The notes: generated by a model not told the origin, from the sequence alone. A stretch of 64,000 nt of DNA from Novosphingobium sp. 9U (GCF_902506425.1 NZ_LR732469.1:1243001-1307000), one strand, 5' to 3'. Counted from the first letter of the stretch, positions 7,821 to 17,217 are shown. Program-made: numbers and translations.

Positions 7821-8510
7821 GTGAACGAGTTGATCGGCCGCGTCTTCAGTTTCGAGAAGACCACTTTCCCCGCGAGCAGCGAACTGTTCAAGAAGCTCAC
7901 CACCGAGGGCCAGGAGCCCAAGGCGCTGATGATCTCGTGCGCGGATTCGCGCATCGTGCCCGAGCAGATCATGCAGGCTGGCCCCGGCGACCTGTTCGTC
8001 TGCCGCAACGCGGGCAACATGGTCCCGCCCTATGCGACGCAGAACGGCGGCGTGACCTCGACGGTCGAGTACGCGGTCGTCGCGCTTGGCATCCGCGACA
8101 TCATCGTGTGCGGCCACTCCGACTGCGGCGCGATGAAGGCGCTCAGCAATCCGGTCGGCCTCGATGGGATGCCCAATGTCGCGGCGTGGCTGAAGCACGG
8201 CAGTGCGGCGGAGAACGTCGTGACGACCTGCCAGCCGCACCTCAAGGACAGCGAGCGTGTTCGCGCGGTCAGCCTGGAGAACGTCAACGCGCAGCTCAAC
8301 CATTTGCGCACGCACCCCTCCGTCGCCGCGGCCATGGCGCGCGGTGAGCTGGCGCTGCACGGCTGGTTCGTGGACATCCACGAGGGCCAGGTGCTGGCGC
8401 TCGACGGCGAGACGGGCGAGTTCGTGCCGCTGCGCGAAGACCGCGAACTGCCGGTTGCCATTCCCGCCCGCGCCCGCGCCGGCTACGCGATGCAAGAAGC
8501 CGCGGAATGA
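7821..8510 (+). CDS. Beta-carbonic anhydrase (SulP-linked)
   Basis: The 229-residue enzyme interconverts CO2 and bicarbonate in the cytosol. The zinc-site residues are visible: Cys and Asp-Arg in SCADSR, and His and Cys in GHSDCGAMK. A GTG start at 7821 is preferred because it begins the conserved NELIGRVFSFE helix and follows AGAAGGG; the frame is open back to ATG 7764. The stop overlaps the start of the SulP transporter gene by 4 bases (ATGA). Such pairing is known for bicarbonate-uptake modules and suggests that the enzyme supplies or uses the transported bicarbonate. Confidence 0.9.
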   Translation: MNELIGRVFSFEKTTFPASSELFKKLTTEGQEPKALMISCADSRIVPEQIMQAGPGDLFVCRNAGNMVPPYATQNGGVTSTVEYAVVALGIRDIIVCGHSDCGAMKALSNPVGLDGMPNVAAWLKHGSAAENVVTTCQPHLKDSERVRAVSLENVNAQLNHLRTHPSVAAAMARGELALHGWFVDIHEGQVLALDGETGEFVPLREDRELPVAIPARARAGYAMQEAAE

Positions 8511-10066
8511 CGTCTGCTCTTGCCAGCGGCCCCAACGCCAGCGGCGCAGTGGAGGGGCGAGCCGGCCCCTTCGCTCACCTGACGCGGGATTTCACCGCGT
8601 CGATCGTCGTCTTCCTGGTGGCGATGCCGCTGTGCATGGGCATTGCCATCGCCTCGGGCGTGCCGCCAGAGCGCGGCTTGGTAACCGGTATCATCGGCGG
8701 CATCGTCGTGGGTCTGCTGGCCGGCTCGCCCTTGCAGGTGAGCGGGCCTGCCGCCGGCCTGGCAGTGATCGTGTTCGAATTCGTGCGTGAGCACGGGATC
8801 GAGGCGTTGGGTCCGGTGCTGCTGCTCGCCGGTGTGCTGCAGCTCGTAGCCGGCGGGCTCAAGATGGGTGGCCTGTTCCGCGCAATCAGCCCTGCGGTGG
8901 TGCACGGCATGCTCGCCGGGATCGGCGCGCTGATCGTCATTGGCCAGTTCCACATCCTGTTCGACAAGAAGCCGATGTCGAGCGGGCTGCAGAACATGGC
9001 CGCTATGCCCGAGCGTGTGCTCGGCCTGAACTTCTCGGATGCAGCGGCAACAGAGCTGGCGCTTGGCCTGGGCGTACTGACCATCGTGGTCATGCTCGGC
9101 TGGGAGAAGCTGCGGCCCAAGTCGCTGTCGCTCGTTCCCGGTGCGCTCCTGGGCGTGCTCGCTGCGACGGCTGCTGCCTGGTCGCTGGGTCTGGGTGTGG
9201 CGCGGATCGAGGTGCCTGCCTCGCTCGCCGCTGCCTTCGCGCTGCCGACGAGTGCCGCCTGGTTTGCGCCTCTCGCCAATCCTTCGCTTCTGGTCGCGGC
9301 CCTGGCGATCGCCTTCATCGCCAGCGCAGAGACCTTGCTGTCCGCCGCCGCAGTTGATCGCATGCATGACGGCGTGCGCACCAACTACAACAAGGAACTG
9401 CGGGCGCAGGGCGTTGGCAACCTCTTGTGCGGAGCCTTCGGCGCGCTGCCGATGACCGGCGTCATCGTGCGCAGCTCGGCCAACGTGCAGGCGGGCGCCA
9501 AGACGCGCCTGTCGACGATCCTGCACGGCGTGTGGATCCTCGGCTTCGTGGCGCTGCTGCCCTGGATCCTGCGCGAAGTGCCAATGGCGGCGCTGGGCGG
9601 CGTGCTGGTCGTCACCGGTTGGCGGCTGGTCAGCCTCAAGCACGTGCAGCACTTGTTTAAGGCCCACGGTTACCTGCCGGCGGTGATCTGGGCAGTGACC
9701 TTCGTGCTGGTGGTGACCACCGACCTGCTCACCGGTGTGCTCGTCGGCCTCGCGCTCTCGCTGGTCGAAGTCCTGCCGCACTTGCGCGACATTCGCCTGC
9801 GCGTGCACGAGCACCAGGATGGCGAGGACACCCGCGTCGAGCTGAGCGGGGCGGCCACGTTCCTAGGGCTCACCCGGCTCAACGCCGTGCTGGAGAAGCA
9901 GCCGGCCGATCGCTCGGTGCACCTCGATCTCGGCAAGGTGAAGGCGATGGACCACACCACCGCAGAGACGCTGTCCGAGTGGATCAATCGTCGCCGCCAC
10001 AGCGGCCGCGACGATCGCGTTACCGGGCCTGCAGAGGTCCTGCGTCCCCTTCCGGTCGCAGGCTGA
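8507..10066 (+). CDS. SulP-family anion transporter (probable bicarbonate)
   Basis: The 519-residue inner-membrane protein has the hydrophobic SulP core (about 20-410) with the family stretch GLVTGIIGGIVVGLLAGSPL followed by SGPAAGLAVIV, then a STAS domain (about 435-510). SulP proteins carry sulfate, bicarbonate or other anions by sodium symport or exchange. The 4-base overlap with a carbonic anhydrase gene argues for bicarbonate here, though substrate cannot be read from the sequence. A 9-bp hairpin follows at 10112-10142. Confidence 0.87.
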   Translation: MTSALASGPNASGAVEGRAGPFAHLTRDFTASIVVFLVAMPLCMGIAIASGVPPERGLVTGIIGGIVVGLLAGSPLQVSGPAAGLAVIVFEFVREHGIEALGPVLLLAGVLQLVAGGLKMGGLFRAISPAVVHGMLAGIGALIVIGQFHILFDKKPMSSGLQNMAAMPERVLGLNFSDAAATELALGLGVLTIVVMLGWEKLRPKSLSLVPGALLGVLAATAAAWSLGLGVARIEVPASLAAAFALPTSAAWFAPLANPSLLVAALAIAFIASAETLLSAAAVDRMHDGVRTNYNKELRAQGVGNLLCGAFGALPMTGVIVRSSANVQAGAKTRLSTILHGVWILGFVALLPWILREVPMAALGGVLVVTGWRLVSLKHVQHLFKAHGYLPAVIWAVTFVLVVTTDLLTGVLVGLALSLVEVLPHLRDIRLRVHEHQDGEDTRVELSGAATFLGLTRLNAVLEKQPADRSVHLDLGKVKAMDHTTAETLSEWINRRRHSGRDDRVTGPAEVLRPLPVAG

Positions 10067-10111
10067 CAGGTTCTGGTCGCCGGCACCCTCACGCCGGACG
10101 GCCGCAAACTC

Positions 10112-10142
10112 CCGGGCGGAAGTCATCGCGACCTCCGCCCGG
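10112..10142 (+). terminator. Stem-loop after the SulP gene
   Basis: CCGGGCGGA (10112-10120) pairs perfectly with TCCGCCCGG (10134-10142); the loop is 13 bases. A short CTTTG then GCCCTTTT follows, so it may be a weak Rho-independent terminator of the carbonic anhydrase-SulP operon. Confidence 0.5.
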
Positions 10143-10230
10143 ACCTTTGCGCCCTTTTCCGCAAATGCGATGCACGGCAACACTTCGTCATCGGCGCGCA
10201 AGCGTAGAGACAAGCTGCTGCTATATTAAT

Positions 10231-10248
10231 GCCGCACTGCAGCGAAAC
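10231..10248. promoter_or_regulatory. TGCAGC(A/G)AAAC motif, copy 2, near -10-like TATATT
   Basis: GCCGCACTGCAGCGAAAC sits just after a -10-like TATATT (10222-10227) and 78 bases before the outer-membrane protein start. The position fits an operator over or next to a start of transcription. See the copies at 7697 and 35833. Confidence 0.35.
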
Positions 10249-10325
10249 GGGCCAGCCAAGCAGCCATGGCCCGGCGGTGCAGCGCAGGGCGGAACGCCAC
10301 AAAGCAACATGAGGGTGTTCCAAGT

Positions 10326-11186
10326 ATGAAAATGCGTCTTCTGGCCGGTGTGGCCGGCCTCGCTGCTGCGTTCCTCGCGTCCGCAAGTCCCGCTTTCGCG
10401 CAAGAAGAGCCCACGGGCCCGGTCACCGTAACGGGCAGCGTCGGCATCGTCAGCGAGTATCGTTTCCGCGGCGTTTCGCAGAGCGACAAGGAACTCGCCG
10501 TCCAGGGCGGCGTCACCGTCAGCCATGAGAGCGGCCTCTACGTCGGCACCTGGGGATCGAACCTGGCGGGCTGGGGCACCTTCGGCGGCGCCAACATGGA
10601 GCTGGACCTGATCGCCGGCTTTAAGACGCAGCTGGGCGAAGGCGCCACCCTGGACGTCGGCGCGACCTGGTACATGTACCCGGGCGGCTTCGACAACACC
10701 GACTTCATCGAACCCTACGCCAAGATCTCGGGCACCACGGGCCCGGTCTCGCTCACCGCGGGCGTCGCTTACGCGCCCAAGCAGGAAGCGCTGGGCGCCT
10801 GGTACGCGACCGGCCTTGACGCGGCCAACGGCGTCTACACCGATCCGGGCGACAAGAACGACAACCTCTACCTGTGGGGCGACGCTGCTGTCGGCGTTCC
10901 GAACACGGGCCTGACCGTCAAGGGCCACATCGGCTACTCGAACGGCAACAAGGGCCTGGGCCCGTTCGCCACCTCGGTCGCGCCCACCGGCGAGTACTGG
11001 GACTGGCTGATCGGCGCCGACTACGTCATCCCCGGCACGCCGCTGACGCTGGGTGTCGCCTATATTGACACCGACATCGGCAAGCGTGAAGCCGCCTACC
11101 TGCAGCCCAGCTTCTCGAAAGGCCAGGACGCCACCGGCCAGATCGCCGGATCGACGGTAGTGGCTTCGCTGACCGCAGCATTCTGA
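10326..11186 (+). CDS. TorF-family putative outer-membrane porin
   Basis: The 286-residue product has a signal peptide (1-25, cut after SPAFA) and then a beta-rich body starting VTVTGSVGIVSEYRFRGVSQ, the hallmark of the TorF/TIGR02001 family. It has alternating aromatic strands and ends in a terminal Phe (LTAAF), as expected for an outer-membrane barrel recognised by the BAM complex. ATG 10326 was chosen because it starts the signal peptide and follows ATGAGGGTG. The pore substrate is unknown. Transcription probably ends in the palindromic block at 11192-11342. Confidence 0.85.
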   Translation: MKMRLLAGVAGLAAAFLASASPAFAQEEPTGPVTVTGSVGIVSEYRFRGVSQSDKELAVQGGVTVSHESGLYVGTWGSNLAGWGTFGGANMELDLIAGFKTQLGEGATLDVGATWYMYPGGFDNTDFIEPYAKISGTTGPVSLTAGVAYAPKQEALGAWYATGLDAANGVYTDPGDKNDNLYLWGDAAVGVPNTGLTVKGHIGYSNGNKGLGPFATSVAPTGEYWDWLIGADYVIPGTPLTLGVAYIDTDIGKREAAYLQPSFSKGQDATGQIAGSTVVASLTAAF

Positions 11187-11191
11187 CCTAA

Positions 11192-11342
11192 ATCCTCTCC
11201 CCGCCGGGGAGAGGATACGCAGGCTTGGCAGTTTACTGCCTCGCCGAAGTTGGAAAGGGCAGCGGGCGCACGCAGCCCTTTCCATGTTGCGCTAGCTGCC
11301 CGCAGCAGCAAGCTTCGCTATCCTCCCCGGCGGGGAGAGGAT
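11192..11342. repeat. Composite palindromic block (type C) between convergent genes
   Basis: The block starts with an 11-bp stem ATCCTCTCCCC/GGGGAGAGGAT (11192-11216). It holds inner hairpins GGCAGT-TT-ACTGCC (11227-11240) and GGAAAGGGC (11252-11260) / GCCCTTTCC (11275-11283), and ends with a near copy of the first stem at 11320-11342. It separates the convergent TorF-family and TelA-partner genes and probably terminates both. Confidence 0.7.
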
Positions 11343-11344
11343 CA

Positions 11345-12049
11345 TCAAGAGCCAGGCGCGGCGATGTACTTGGTCTCGAGGAATCGCCCGCGCACCGCCA
11401 GCGCATCCAGATCGTTGCGCGACAGGTCGAGCGACATCGCCTCGATCTCCTTGGCGATCACGTGCAACCCTTCCGTGAGCTGCGCAGCAGGAGTGGAGCC
11501 TGCATGCTCCTGCGCCCGCAGCGACGAGGGGATGCGCGTGTAGCTGTTGACCAGCCCCGGCAGGTGCTCGGTCAGTAACTTGCGCACCTCGCGTGAGGCC
11601 GGAGCCGCGGGATCGAGCGTCTCCAGCTGCGGCGCGAGCTGCTCCAGCCGCACTCCAATAATGTCCACGGCATCGAGCGCGGGCGAGGGCAGGGCGTTAC
11701 GCCGGCCCTCCAGCCACAACTCCGTCGTCGCGGCGAGTTCGCCCAGGTCGGCCTCTTCCAGGTCCTCGATCTTCGGCTTGGGGCTCGCCGGGTAGACCGC
11801 CAGCAGGCAGAACGCCACGAACGCTGACAACATCGCGAGCAGATAGAGGTTGTCGGGAAGCCCGCCCGGCATGATCAAGCCAACCGCGATTGTGACCAGC
11901 GCAATCGCGATCACCGCGCCGACGGCACGGCGCAGCCGGCGCATGCGCCACTCCCAGCGCTTCTGGCGCGCACGGCGCAGGCGTCCGGCGCGCTGCCGGC
12001 GTGCCTCGCGCAGCAAGGCGAGCGGAACGGGTCGACGGTCAATGGCCAC
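11345..12049 (-). CDS. Membrane protein paired with TelA (XpaC-like)
   Basis: The 234-residue protein has a very basic N-terminus (about 1-40, many Arg). Two transmembrane helices follow (about 42-60 and 66-85), then a cytosolic helical region. It lies 6 bases downstream of the telA-type gene in the same direction, the arrangement seen for XpaC-like partners of TelA. A joint role in envelope or toxic-anion stress is inferred from the neighbour; the molecular function is unknown. The gene ends inside the composite repeat block. Confidence 0.65.
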   Translation of the reverse strand: MAIDRRPVPLALLREARRQRAGRLRRARQKRWEWRMRRLRRAVGAVIAIALVTIAVGLIMPGGLPDNLYLLAMLSAFVAFCLLAVYPASPKPKIEDLEEADLGELAATTELWLEGRRNALPSPALDAVDIIGVRLEQLAPQLETLDPAAPASREVRKLLTEHLPGLVNSYTRIPSSLRAQEHAGSTPAAQLTEGLHVIAKEIEAMSLDLSRNDLDALAVRGRFLETKYIAAPGS

Positions 12050-12055
12050 GGCGGA

Positions 12056-13273
12056 TCAGTCCAGAGCCTCGAGCAAACCCTTCTCGGCGCCCCCGCTGCG
12101 CACCTGCGTCGCACCGTCCGCCTGGCCTTGCGCGCGAGCGATGTAGGCCTTGGACTTGCCGACTTCACCCTCCAGCGCCGTCACCGTCTGCTTCATGCTG
12201 TCGAGCGCCTTGACCTTGAAGGTGTCGATCGAGTCCATCGTGTCGTAGATGTTCTGGAACGCGCGGCTCAGCGTCTCGAGCGGGATCGTCGCGCCCGCCG
12301 CCTGCTCGTGGATGCGCGCGGTGTTGTCCTTCAGCATCTGCCCGGTCGCGTCGATGATGTTGGCCGTCGTCGTGTTCAGCGCGGTGATCTGGTCGAGCAC
12401 CAGCTTCTGGCTGGTCATCGCCTGCGCCACCGTGACCGCCGTGCGCAGCGCGCCGACGGTGGTGGTGCTCGCGCGGTCGACGCCCTTGATCAGCTCGACA
12501 TTGTTCTTCTTCACCAGGTCGAGCGCGAGGTAGCCCTGCACCGAGACGGCCATCTGCGTAAGCAGGTCCTGCGTGCGCTGGCGGACGTAGAACAGCGCGG
12601 TCTCGCGCACCGCCTTGGCCTTGGCCGGATCGGTTGCATCGAGGTCGGCCGCGCGCTGCTCCAGCTCGGCGTCGAGCGCCTTGGACATGAAGATCATCTG
12701 CTCGAGACGCCCAAGCGCCTTCCACAGGTTCTGCCGCTCGACGTCGATCGCGGCATTGTCCATCAGCAGCTCGTCCTTGCCGCCCTGGAGCCGCGCGAGG
12801 ATCGCGCTGATGTGGCTCTGCGCGCTCTGGTAGCTGTCGAAGTAGTTCTTCAGCTTGCTGCCGAACGGGATCACCCCGAACAGCTTGCGCGGCGCCAGCA
12901 GGTTGCCCTTTCGCGAGGGATCGAGGTCCTCCACGGTCCGGCGCAGTTCGGCCAAGTCGGCGCCGACGCCGCTGGTGCCGTCCATGGCGCGCACCGGGCG
13001 ATCGAGAAAGCGGTTGGACTGGCCCGCGGCCGCCGCGATCTCGCGCCGGCCCATGTTGGTAATCTCGTCCACCCGCGCGCCGAACTCGGGCGAGTTGGCA
13101 TCCTGCGCGACCAGCGCGTCGACGTACTCGGTCACGCGCACCTGCAGCTTGCTCTTCTGCTCGTCGGCCACGGGCACCAGCCCCGCCGCACGCTCGGGCG
13201 CGACGGCCGGGACTGGGTCGGGCGGCGTGAGCTTCAGCTCGTCCGCCACCGCCGTTTCAGTTGCCGCTGCCAT
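12056..13273 (-). CDS. TelA-family toxic anion resistance protein
   Basis: The 405-residue protein is soluble, helical and clearly of the TelA/KlaA type: conserved stretches LFGVIPFGSKLKNYFDSY, LWKALGRLEQMIFMSKALDA and DLVKKNNVELIKGVDRA are visible. TelA proteins are linked to tellurite, colicin or cell-envelope antibiotic tolerance; the mechanism is not known. ATG 13273 begins MAAATETAVADEL; an in-frame upstream start at 13300 is possible. It is co-directional with the membrane partner gene and divergent from the FtsB-like gene, with 217 bases of promoter region between. Confidence 0.85.
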   Translation of the reverse strand: MAAATETAVADELKLTPPDPVPAVAPERAAGLVPVADEQKSKLQVRVTEYVDALVAQDANSPEFGARVDEITNMGRREIAAAAGQSNRFLDRPVRAMDGTSGVGADLAELRRTVEDLDPSRKGNLLAPRKLFGVIPFGSKLKNYFDSYQSAQSHISAILARLQGGKDELLMDNAAIDVERQNLWKALGRLEQMIFMSKALDAELEQRAADLDATDPAKAKAVRETALFYVRQRTQDLLTQMAVSVQGYLALDLVKKNNVELIKGVDRASTTTVGALRTAVTVAQAMTSQKLVLDQITALNTTTANIIDATGQMLKDNTARIHEQAAGATIPLETLSRAFQNIYDTMDSIDTFKVKALDSMKQTVTALEGEVGKSKAYIARAQGQADGATQVRSGGAEKGLLEALD

Positions 13274-13490
13274 GATCCGCTTGCACTCCCAAAAGGACAC
13301 TTCGTGTGCCGGAGAATCTAGAGCGAGCGAGGCAAATCACAAGCGGTGTGCGCAAGCCATGCTCGCCGCGGATCGTAAGCGAGGTGGTGTTCGTCGATCA
13401 TGCAGCGGCGCGGCAACTATTCGCGCGCTCGTGCATTGCGACGAACCGGGCGGCGGGCCGATCGTATTCTGTTGATCCAGCGAGGGTTTT

Positions 13491-13829
13491 GTGGCTTTAT
13501 TCCGACGTATGAGAACCGGGCGGCGTGAACCTAAGTTTGTGAAGGATCGTGCAGTGCAGGCCGCTGCACTGGGTGCGCTGCTGCTCATGGCCGGCTTCGT
13601 CGTCGCCGGACCTAGCGGTTTCCTCGCCTGGAGCGAGAACGAGCACCTGCTGGTGCAGCAGCAGAAGCAGATCGAGCAGCTCAACTCAGAGCGCGATCAC
13701 ATGCGCAACCGGGTCAAGCTGCTCGACCCTGCGCATGCCGATCCCGATCTTGCCGGCGAATTGCTGCGCAGCAATCTCAACGTCGCGCATCCCGACGAAA
13801 TGGTCATGCTGCTGCCCAAGCAGCCTTGA
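13491..13829 (+). CDS. FtsB/DivIC-like septum protein
   Basis: The 112-residue product has a short basic cytosolic start, one transmembrane helix (about 25-46) and a periplasmic coiled coil (about 50-75, ENEHLLVQQQKQIEQLNSER). This is the FtsB/DivIC plan: a bitopic protein in the FtsQ-FtsL-FtsB division subcomplex. The start is GTG 13491 after CGAGGG. Position just before pdhA is common for this family in alphaproteobacteria. The C-terminal LGLxNPNEVV-like signature is present only loosely (SNLNVAHPDEMVML), so the assignment rests mainly on architecture and context. Confidence 0.7.
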   Translation: MALFRRMRTGRREPKFVKDRAVQAAALGALLLMAGFVVAGPSGFLAWSENEHLLVQQQKQIEQLNSERDHMRNRVKLLDPAHADPDLAGELLRSNLNVAHPDEMVMLLPKQP

Positions 13830-13950
13830 GGCAACGCTCCGAAGGACTGCCGACCGCCGCCTAGCGGCGAAAGTGCAATTCGACGGTTCCTCTGTGGTGC
13901 AGGCGACCCTATATCGCTAGCAGACTCACAGATAATCATGGACCTCACCA

Positions 13951-15018
13951 TTGCCGAACGCTGAGCCGTCGCAGCCCGAGACGAACGAGCAGGATGAAGA
14001 TTTCGCCCTGCGCAGCCTTGCCGAGGCGCATGCCGCCGACCGCCGCTACAAGGCGAGCAAGGAAGAGCTGCTGCATTTCTACGAGCAGATGCTGCTCATC
14101 CGCCGCTTCGAGGAAAAGGCGGGCCAACTCTATGGCCTGGGTCTGATCGGCGGCTTCTGCCACCTCTACATCGGCCAGGAAGCCGTCGCCGTCGGCCTGC
14201 AGTCGGCGCTGAAGGGTGGGCTGGACTCGGTGATCACCGGCTATCGCGACCACGGCCACATGCTCGCCTACGGCATCGATCCCAAGGTGATCATGGCCGA
14301 GCTGACCGGCCGCCACTCGGGCATCTCCAAGGGCAAGGGCGGCTCGATGCACATGTTCAGCGTCGAGCATGGCTTCTACGGCGGCCACGGCATCGTCGGC
14401 GCCCAGGTGCCGCTCGGATCCGGCCTGGCCTTCGCGCACAAGTATCGTGAGGATGGTGGCGTCTGCCTCGCCTACTTCGGCGATGGCGCGGCCAACCAGG
14501 GCCAGGTCTACGAAAGCTTCAACATGGCCTCGCTGTGGAAGCTGCCGATCATCTTCGTGATCGAGAATAACCAGTACGCCATGGGCACCGCGGTCAACCG
14601 CTCCTCGGCGGAGACGCACTTCTATCGTCGCGGCACCGCGTTCCGGATCCCCGGCATGCAGGTCGACGGCATGGACGTGCTCGAAGTGCGCAAGGCGGCA
14701 GAGATCGCGATCGAGCACGTGCGCGGCGGCAATGGCCCCGTGCTGATGGAGCTCAACACGTATCGTTACCGCGGCCACTCGATGTCCGACCCCGCCAAGT
14801 ACCGCACGCGCGAGGAAGTCCAGGGCGTGCGCGAGAAACGTGACCCGATCGAGCATGCGAAAACCGAATTGATGGAAATGGGTGTGTCCGAAGCCAGCCT
14901 GAAGGAAATCGACAAGCGCGTGCGCACGGCCGTGGGCCAGGCGGCGGACTTCGCGGAAAGCTCGCCCGAGCCGGACGCGTCCGAACTCTACACCGACGTG
15001 CTGGTGGAGACGTACTGA
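13951..15018 (+). CDS. pdhA: Pyruvate dehydrogenase E1 component, alpha subunit
   Basis: The 355-residue subunit binds thiamine diphosphate: the motif starting [20 protein letters not shown] and ending in IENN is complete. The region from [15 protein letters not shown] to [14 protein letters not shown] is typical. With PdhB it decarboxylates pyruvate and passes the acetyl group to lipoyl-E2 in the cytosol. The start is TTG 13951, the only initiation codon in frame after the TAA at 13933. An overlapping 8-codon mini-ORF (ATG 13938 to TGA 13964) covers this start and may couple or limit translation. The stop overlaps the pdhB ATG (TGATG). Confidence 0.95.
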   Translation: MPNAEPSQPETNEQDEDFALRSLAEAHAADRRYKASKEELLHFYEQMLLIRRFEEKAGQLYGLGLIGGFCHLYIGQEAVAVGLQSALKGGLDSVITGYRDHGHMLAYGIDPKVIMAELTGRHSGISKGKGGSMHMFSVEHGFYGGHGIVGAQVPLGSGLAFAHKYREDGGVCLAYFGDGAANQGQVYESFNMASLWKLPIIFVIENNQYAMGTAVNRSSAETHFYRRGTAFRIPGMQVDGMDVLEVRKAAEIAIEHVRGGNGPVLMELNTYRYRGHSMSDPAKYRTREEVQGVREKRDPIEHAKTELMEMGVSEASLKEIDKRVRTAVGQAADFAESSPEPDASELYTDVLVETY

Positions 15019-16460
15019 TGGGCGTGGAGATCAAGATGCCCGCGCTCTCGCCCACCATGGAAGAGGGCAAGCTCGCCAAGTGGCTGGTCAAGGAGGGCGA
15101 CGAGGTCACCTCGGGCGACATCCTGGCCGAGATCGAGACCGACAAGGCCACCATGGAGTTCGAGGCGGTCGACGAAGGTACGGTCGGAAAGATCATGGTG
15201 GCCGAAGGTACCGAGGGCGTGAAGGTCGGCACCGTCATCGCAGTGATGGCAGGTGAAGGCGACGGTGCCGAAGCCGCGCCTGCTGCCGAAGGTCCGGACG
15301 AACAGCCTGCCCCTGCCAATATTGAGGACAAGGCGCCCAAGGCCGAGAAGCCTGAACAGCAGCTCAAGGCGGACGAGTCCAACGCCGACAAGGGTGACAG
15401 CAAGCTCGAGACCGGCACCACCCAGCTCGCTAGCGAGGTGAAGCCCGCCACCTCGGCCGAAGTCCCGCACGGCACCAACATGAAGTCGGCAACCGTGCGC
15501 GAGGCGCTGCGCGACGCCATGGCCGAGGAAATGCGCCGGGACGAGCGCGTGTTTGTCATGGGCGAGGAAGTTGCCGAGTACCAGGGCGCCTACAAGGTCA
15601 CGCAAGGCCTGCTGGAAGAGTTCGGCCCCAAGCGCGTCATCGACACGCCGATCACGGAGTACGGTTTCGCCGGGATCGGCACCGGCGCTGCCATGGGCGG
15701 CCTGCGTCCGATCGTCGAGTTCATGACCTTCAACTTCGCCATGCAGGCGATTGATCACATCATCAACTCGGCGGCCAAGACCAACTACATGTCGGGTGGC
15801 CAGATGCGCTGCCCGGTGGTGTTCCGCGGTCCGAACGGCGCGGCGTCGCGCGTGGGCGCGCAGCACTCGCAGAACTATGGGCCATGGTACGCCTCGGTGC
15901 CGGGCCTGATCGTGATCGCGCCTTATGACGCCTCGGACGCGAAGGGCCTGCTCAAGGCGGCGATCCGCTCGGAGGACCCGGTCGTGTTCCTCGAGAACGA
16001 GCTGGTCTACGGCCGCGCGTTCGAACTGCCCGAGCATGACGACCACGTCCTGCCGATCGGCAAGGCGCGCGTCGTGCGCGAAGGCAAGGACGTGACGATC
16101 GTGTCCTACTCGATCGGCGTCGGCGTCAGCCTCGAAGCCGCCGAGCAGCTCGCGACCGAGGGAATCGAGGCCGAAGTGATCGATCTGCGCACGCTTCGCC
16201 CACTCGACAAGGACGCCGTGCTCGCCAGCCTCAAGAAGACCAACCGGCTCGTCGTCGCCGAAGAGGGCTTCCCGGTCTGCTCGATCGCCTCGGAAATCAT
16301 CGCGATCTGCATGGAGGAGGGCTTCGACGACCTCGACGCCCCGGTCTTGCGCGTCAACAACGAGGACGTGCCGCTACCCTACGCCGCCAACCTGGAGAAG
16401 GCCGCGTTGATCGACGTGCCGCGCGTGGTCGAGGCGGTGAAAAAGGTCTGCTATCGCTGA
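15018..16460 (+). CDS. pdhB: Pyruvate dehydrogenase E1 component, beta subunit with lipoyl domain
   Basis: The 480-residue protein begins with a lipoyl domain (1-80; lipoyl-lysine Lys43 in ETDKATMEF). An acidic, Pro/Ala/Lys-rich linker (about 82-155) follows, then the transketolase-type beta subunit (about 158-480) with conserved [12 protein letters not shown] and the [17 protein letters not shown] segment. The extra lipoyl domain on E1-beta is a known alphaproteobacterial trait. The first 28 residues are almost identical to those of pdhC in this window. Likely followed by a wobble-containing hairpin at 16468-16497. Confidence 0.95.
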   Translation: MGVEIKMPALSPTMEEGKLAKWLVKEGDEVTSGDILAEIETDKATMEFEAVDEGTVGKIMVAEGTEGVKVGTVIAVMAGEGDGAEAAPAAEGPDEQPAPANIEDKAPKAEKPEQQLKADESNADKGDSKLETGTTQLASEVKPATSAEVPHGTNMKSATVREALRDAMAEEMRRDERVFVMGEEVAEYQGAYKVTQGLLEEFGPKRVIDTPITEYGFAGIGTGAAMGGLRPIVEFMTFNFAMQAIDHIINSAAKTNYMSGGQMRCPVVFRGPNGAASRVGAQHSQNYGPWYASVPGLIVIAPYDASDAKGLLKAAIRSEDPVVFLENELVYGRAFELPEHDDHVLPIGKARVVREGKDVTIVSYSIGVGVSLEAAEQLATEGIEAEVIDLRTLRPLDKDAVLASLKKTNRLVVAEEGFPVCSIASEIIAICMEEGFDDLDAPVLRVNNEDVPLPYAANLEKAALIDVPRVVEAVKKVCYR

Positions 16461-16467
16461 GCCGGTC

Positions 16468-16497
16468 GGGCCGGCCGCCTCCCAAGAAGGCCGGTCC
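16468..16497 (+). terminator. Possible hairpin after pdhB
   Basis: GGGCCGGCC (16468-16476) can pair with GGCCGGTCC (16489-16497) with one G-U pair and a 12-base loop. There is no T tract, so termination is uncertain. Confidence 0.3.
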
Positions 16498-16515
16498 CAC
16501 TTGGTTCATCAGACA

Positions 16516-17181
16516 ATGGATCAGGACGATCCCCTCCTTGCCACGCTGCCAGCGGTGGCGCGATTGGCGCTGGTCTACGCGCCGGCGAGCGCGCGTGAAC
16601 AGACGCTGGCGCTGCTCGCCCTCGACGCGCGCCTGGCCACGCTGATCCGCCGTTCAAACGAGCCGATGCTGGCGCAGCTGCGCCTGGCGTGGTGGAGGGA
16701 GTCGATCGGGCACGACCCGGCACATTGGCCGGAAGGTGAGCCGATCCTCGCCACCCTGCGCAGCTGGGGTGCCGACCACGCCCGGGCAACCGCGCTGGTG
16801 AATGCGTGGGAGGCGCTTACCGCACCTTCGCCGCTCGCGGCCGATGCGATGCTGGCCTTTGCCGACGGGCGCGGTGCGGCTGCCGCTGCCCTGGCGCAGG
16901 TCCTCGGCCGGTCGAATGAGGCGGAGCCTGCACGGCAGCTCGGCCGCATCTGGGCTCTCGAGGATCTTGCGATGCGGCTCGGACGCGAGGAGGAACGTGC
17001 GACGGCGGCCCGCCTCGCGGCCGAGCGACCCGGCAAGCTGCCTCGCGTCAGCCGCCCCTTGCGGCCTTTGCGCGTGCTCGCTGGCTTGGCGCGGCGACGC
17101 CGGCGGGCTGGGTCGGAGGAGGGCGCATCCTCGCCGGCAGCGATGCTCGAGGCGCTCAAGCTGGGATTGCTGGGGCTTTAA
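16516..17181 (+). CDS. Squalene/phytoene synthase-like protein
   Basis: The 221-residue all-helical product has the segment NEPMLAQLRLAWWRESI, which matches the LAWWREE region of the squalene/phytoene synthase superfamily. It is shorter than true synthases (about 280-350 residues) and I do not see the two DxxxD substrate-Mg motifs. It more likely belongs to the non-catalytic NDUFAF6-like side of the family than to isoprenoid synthesis. ATG 16516 is preferred over an in-frame TTG at 16501. The C-terminal third is unusually Arg-rich. Function not assigned. Confidence 0.55.
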   Translation: MDQDDPLLATLPAVARLALVYAPASAREQTLALLALDARLATLIRRSNEPMLAQLRLAWWRESIGHDPAHWPEGEPILATLRSWGADHARATALVNAWEALTAPSPLAADAMLAFADGRGAAAAALAQVLGRSNEAEPARQLGRIWALEDLAMRLGREEERATAARLAAERPGKLPRVSRPLRPLRVLAGLARRRRRAGSEEGASSPAAMLEALKLGLLGL

Positions 17182-17217
17182 CCGCCTGCTACCTCCGCGG
17201 GGCAGGGGGGCAAGTCA

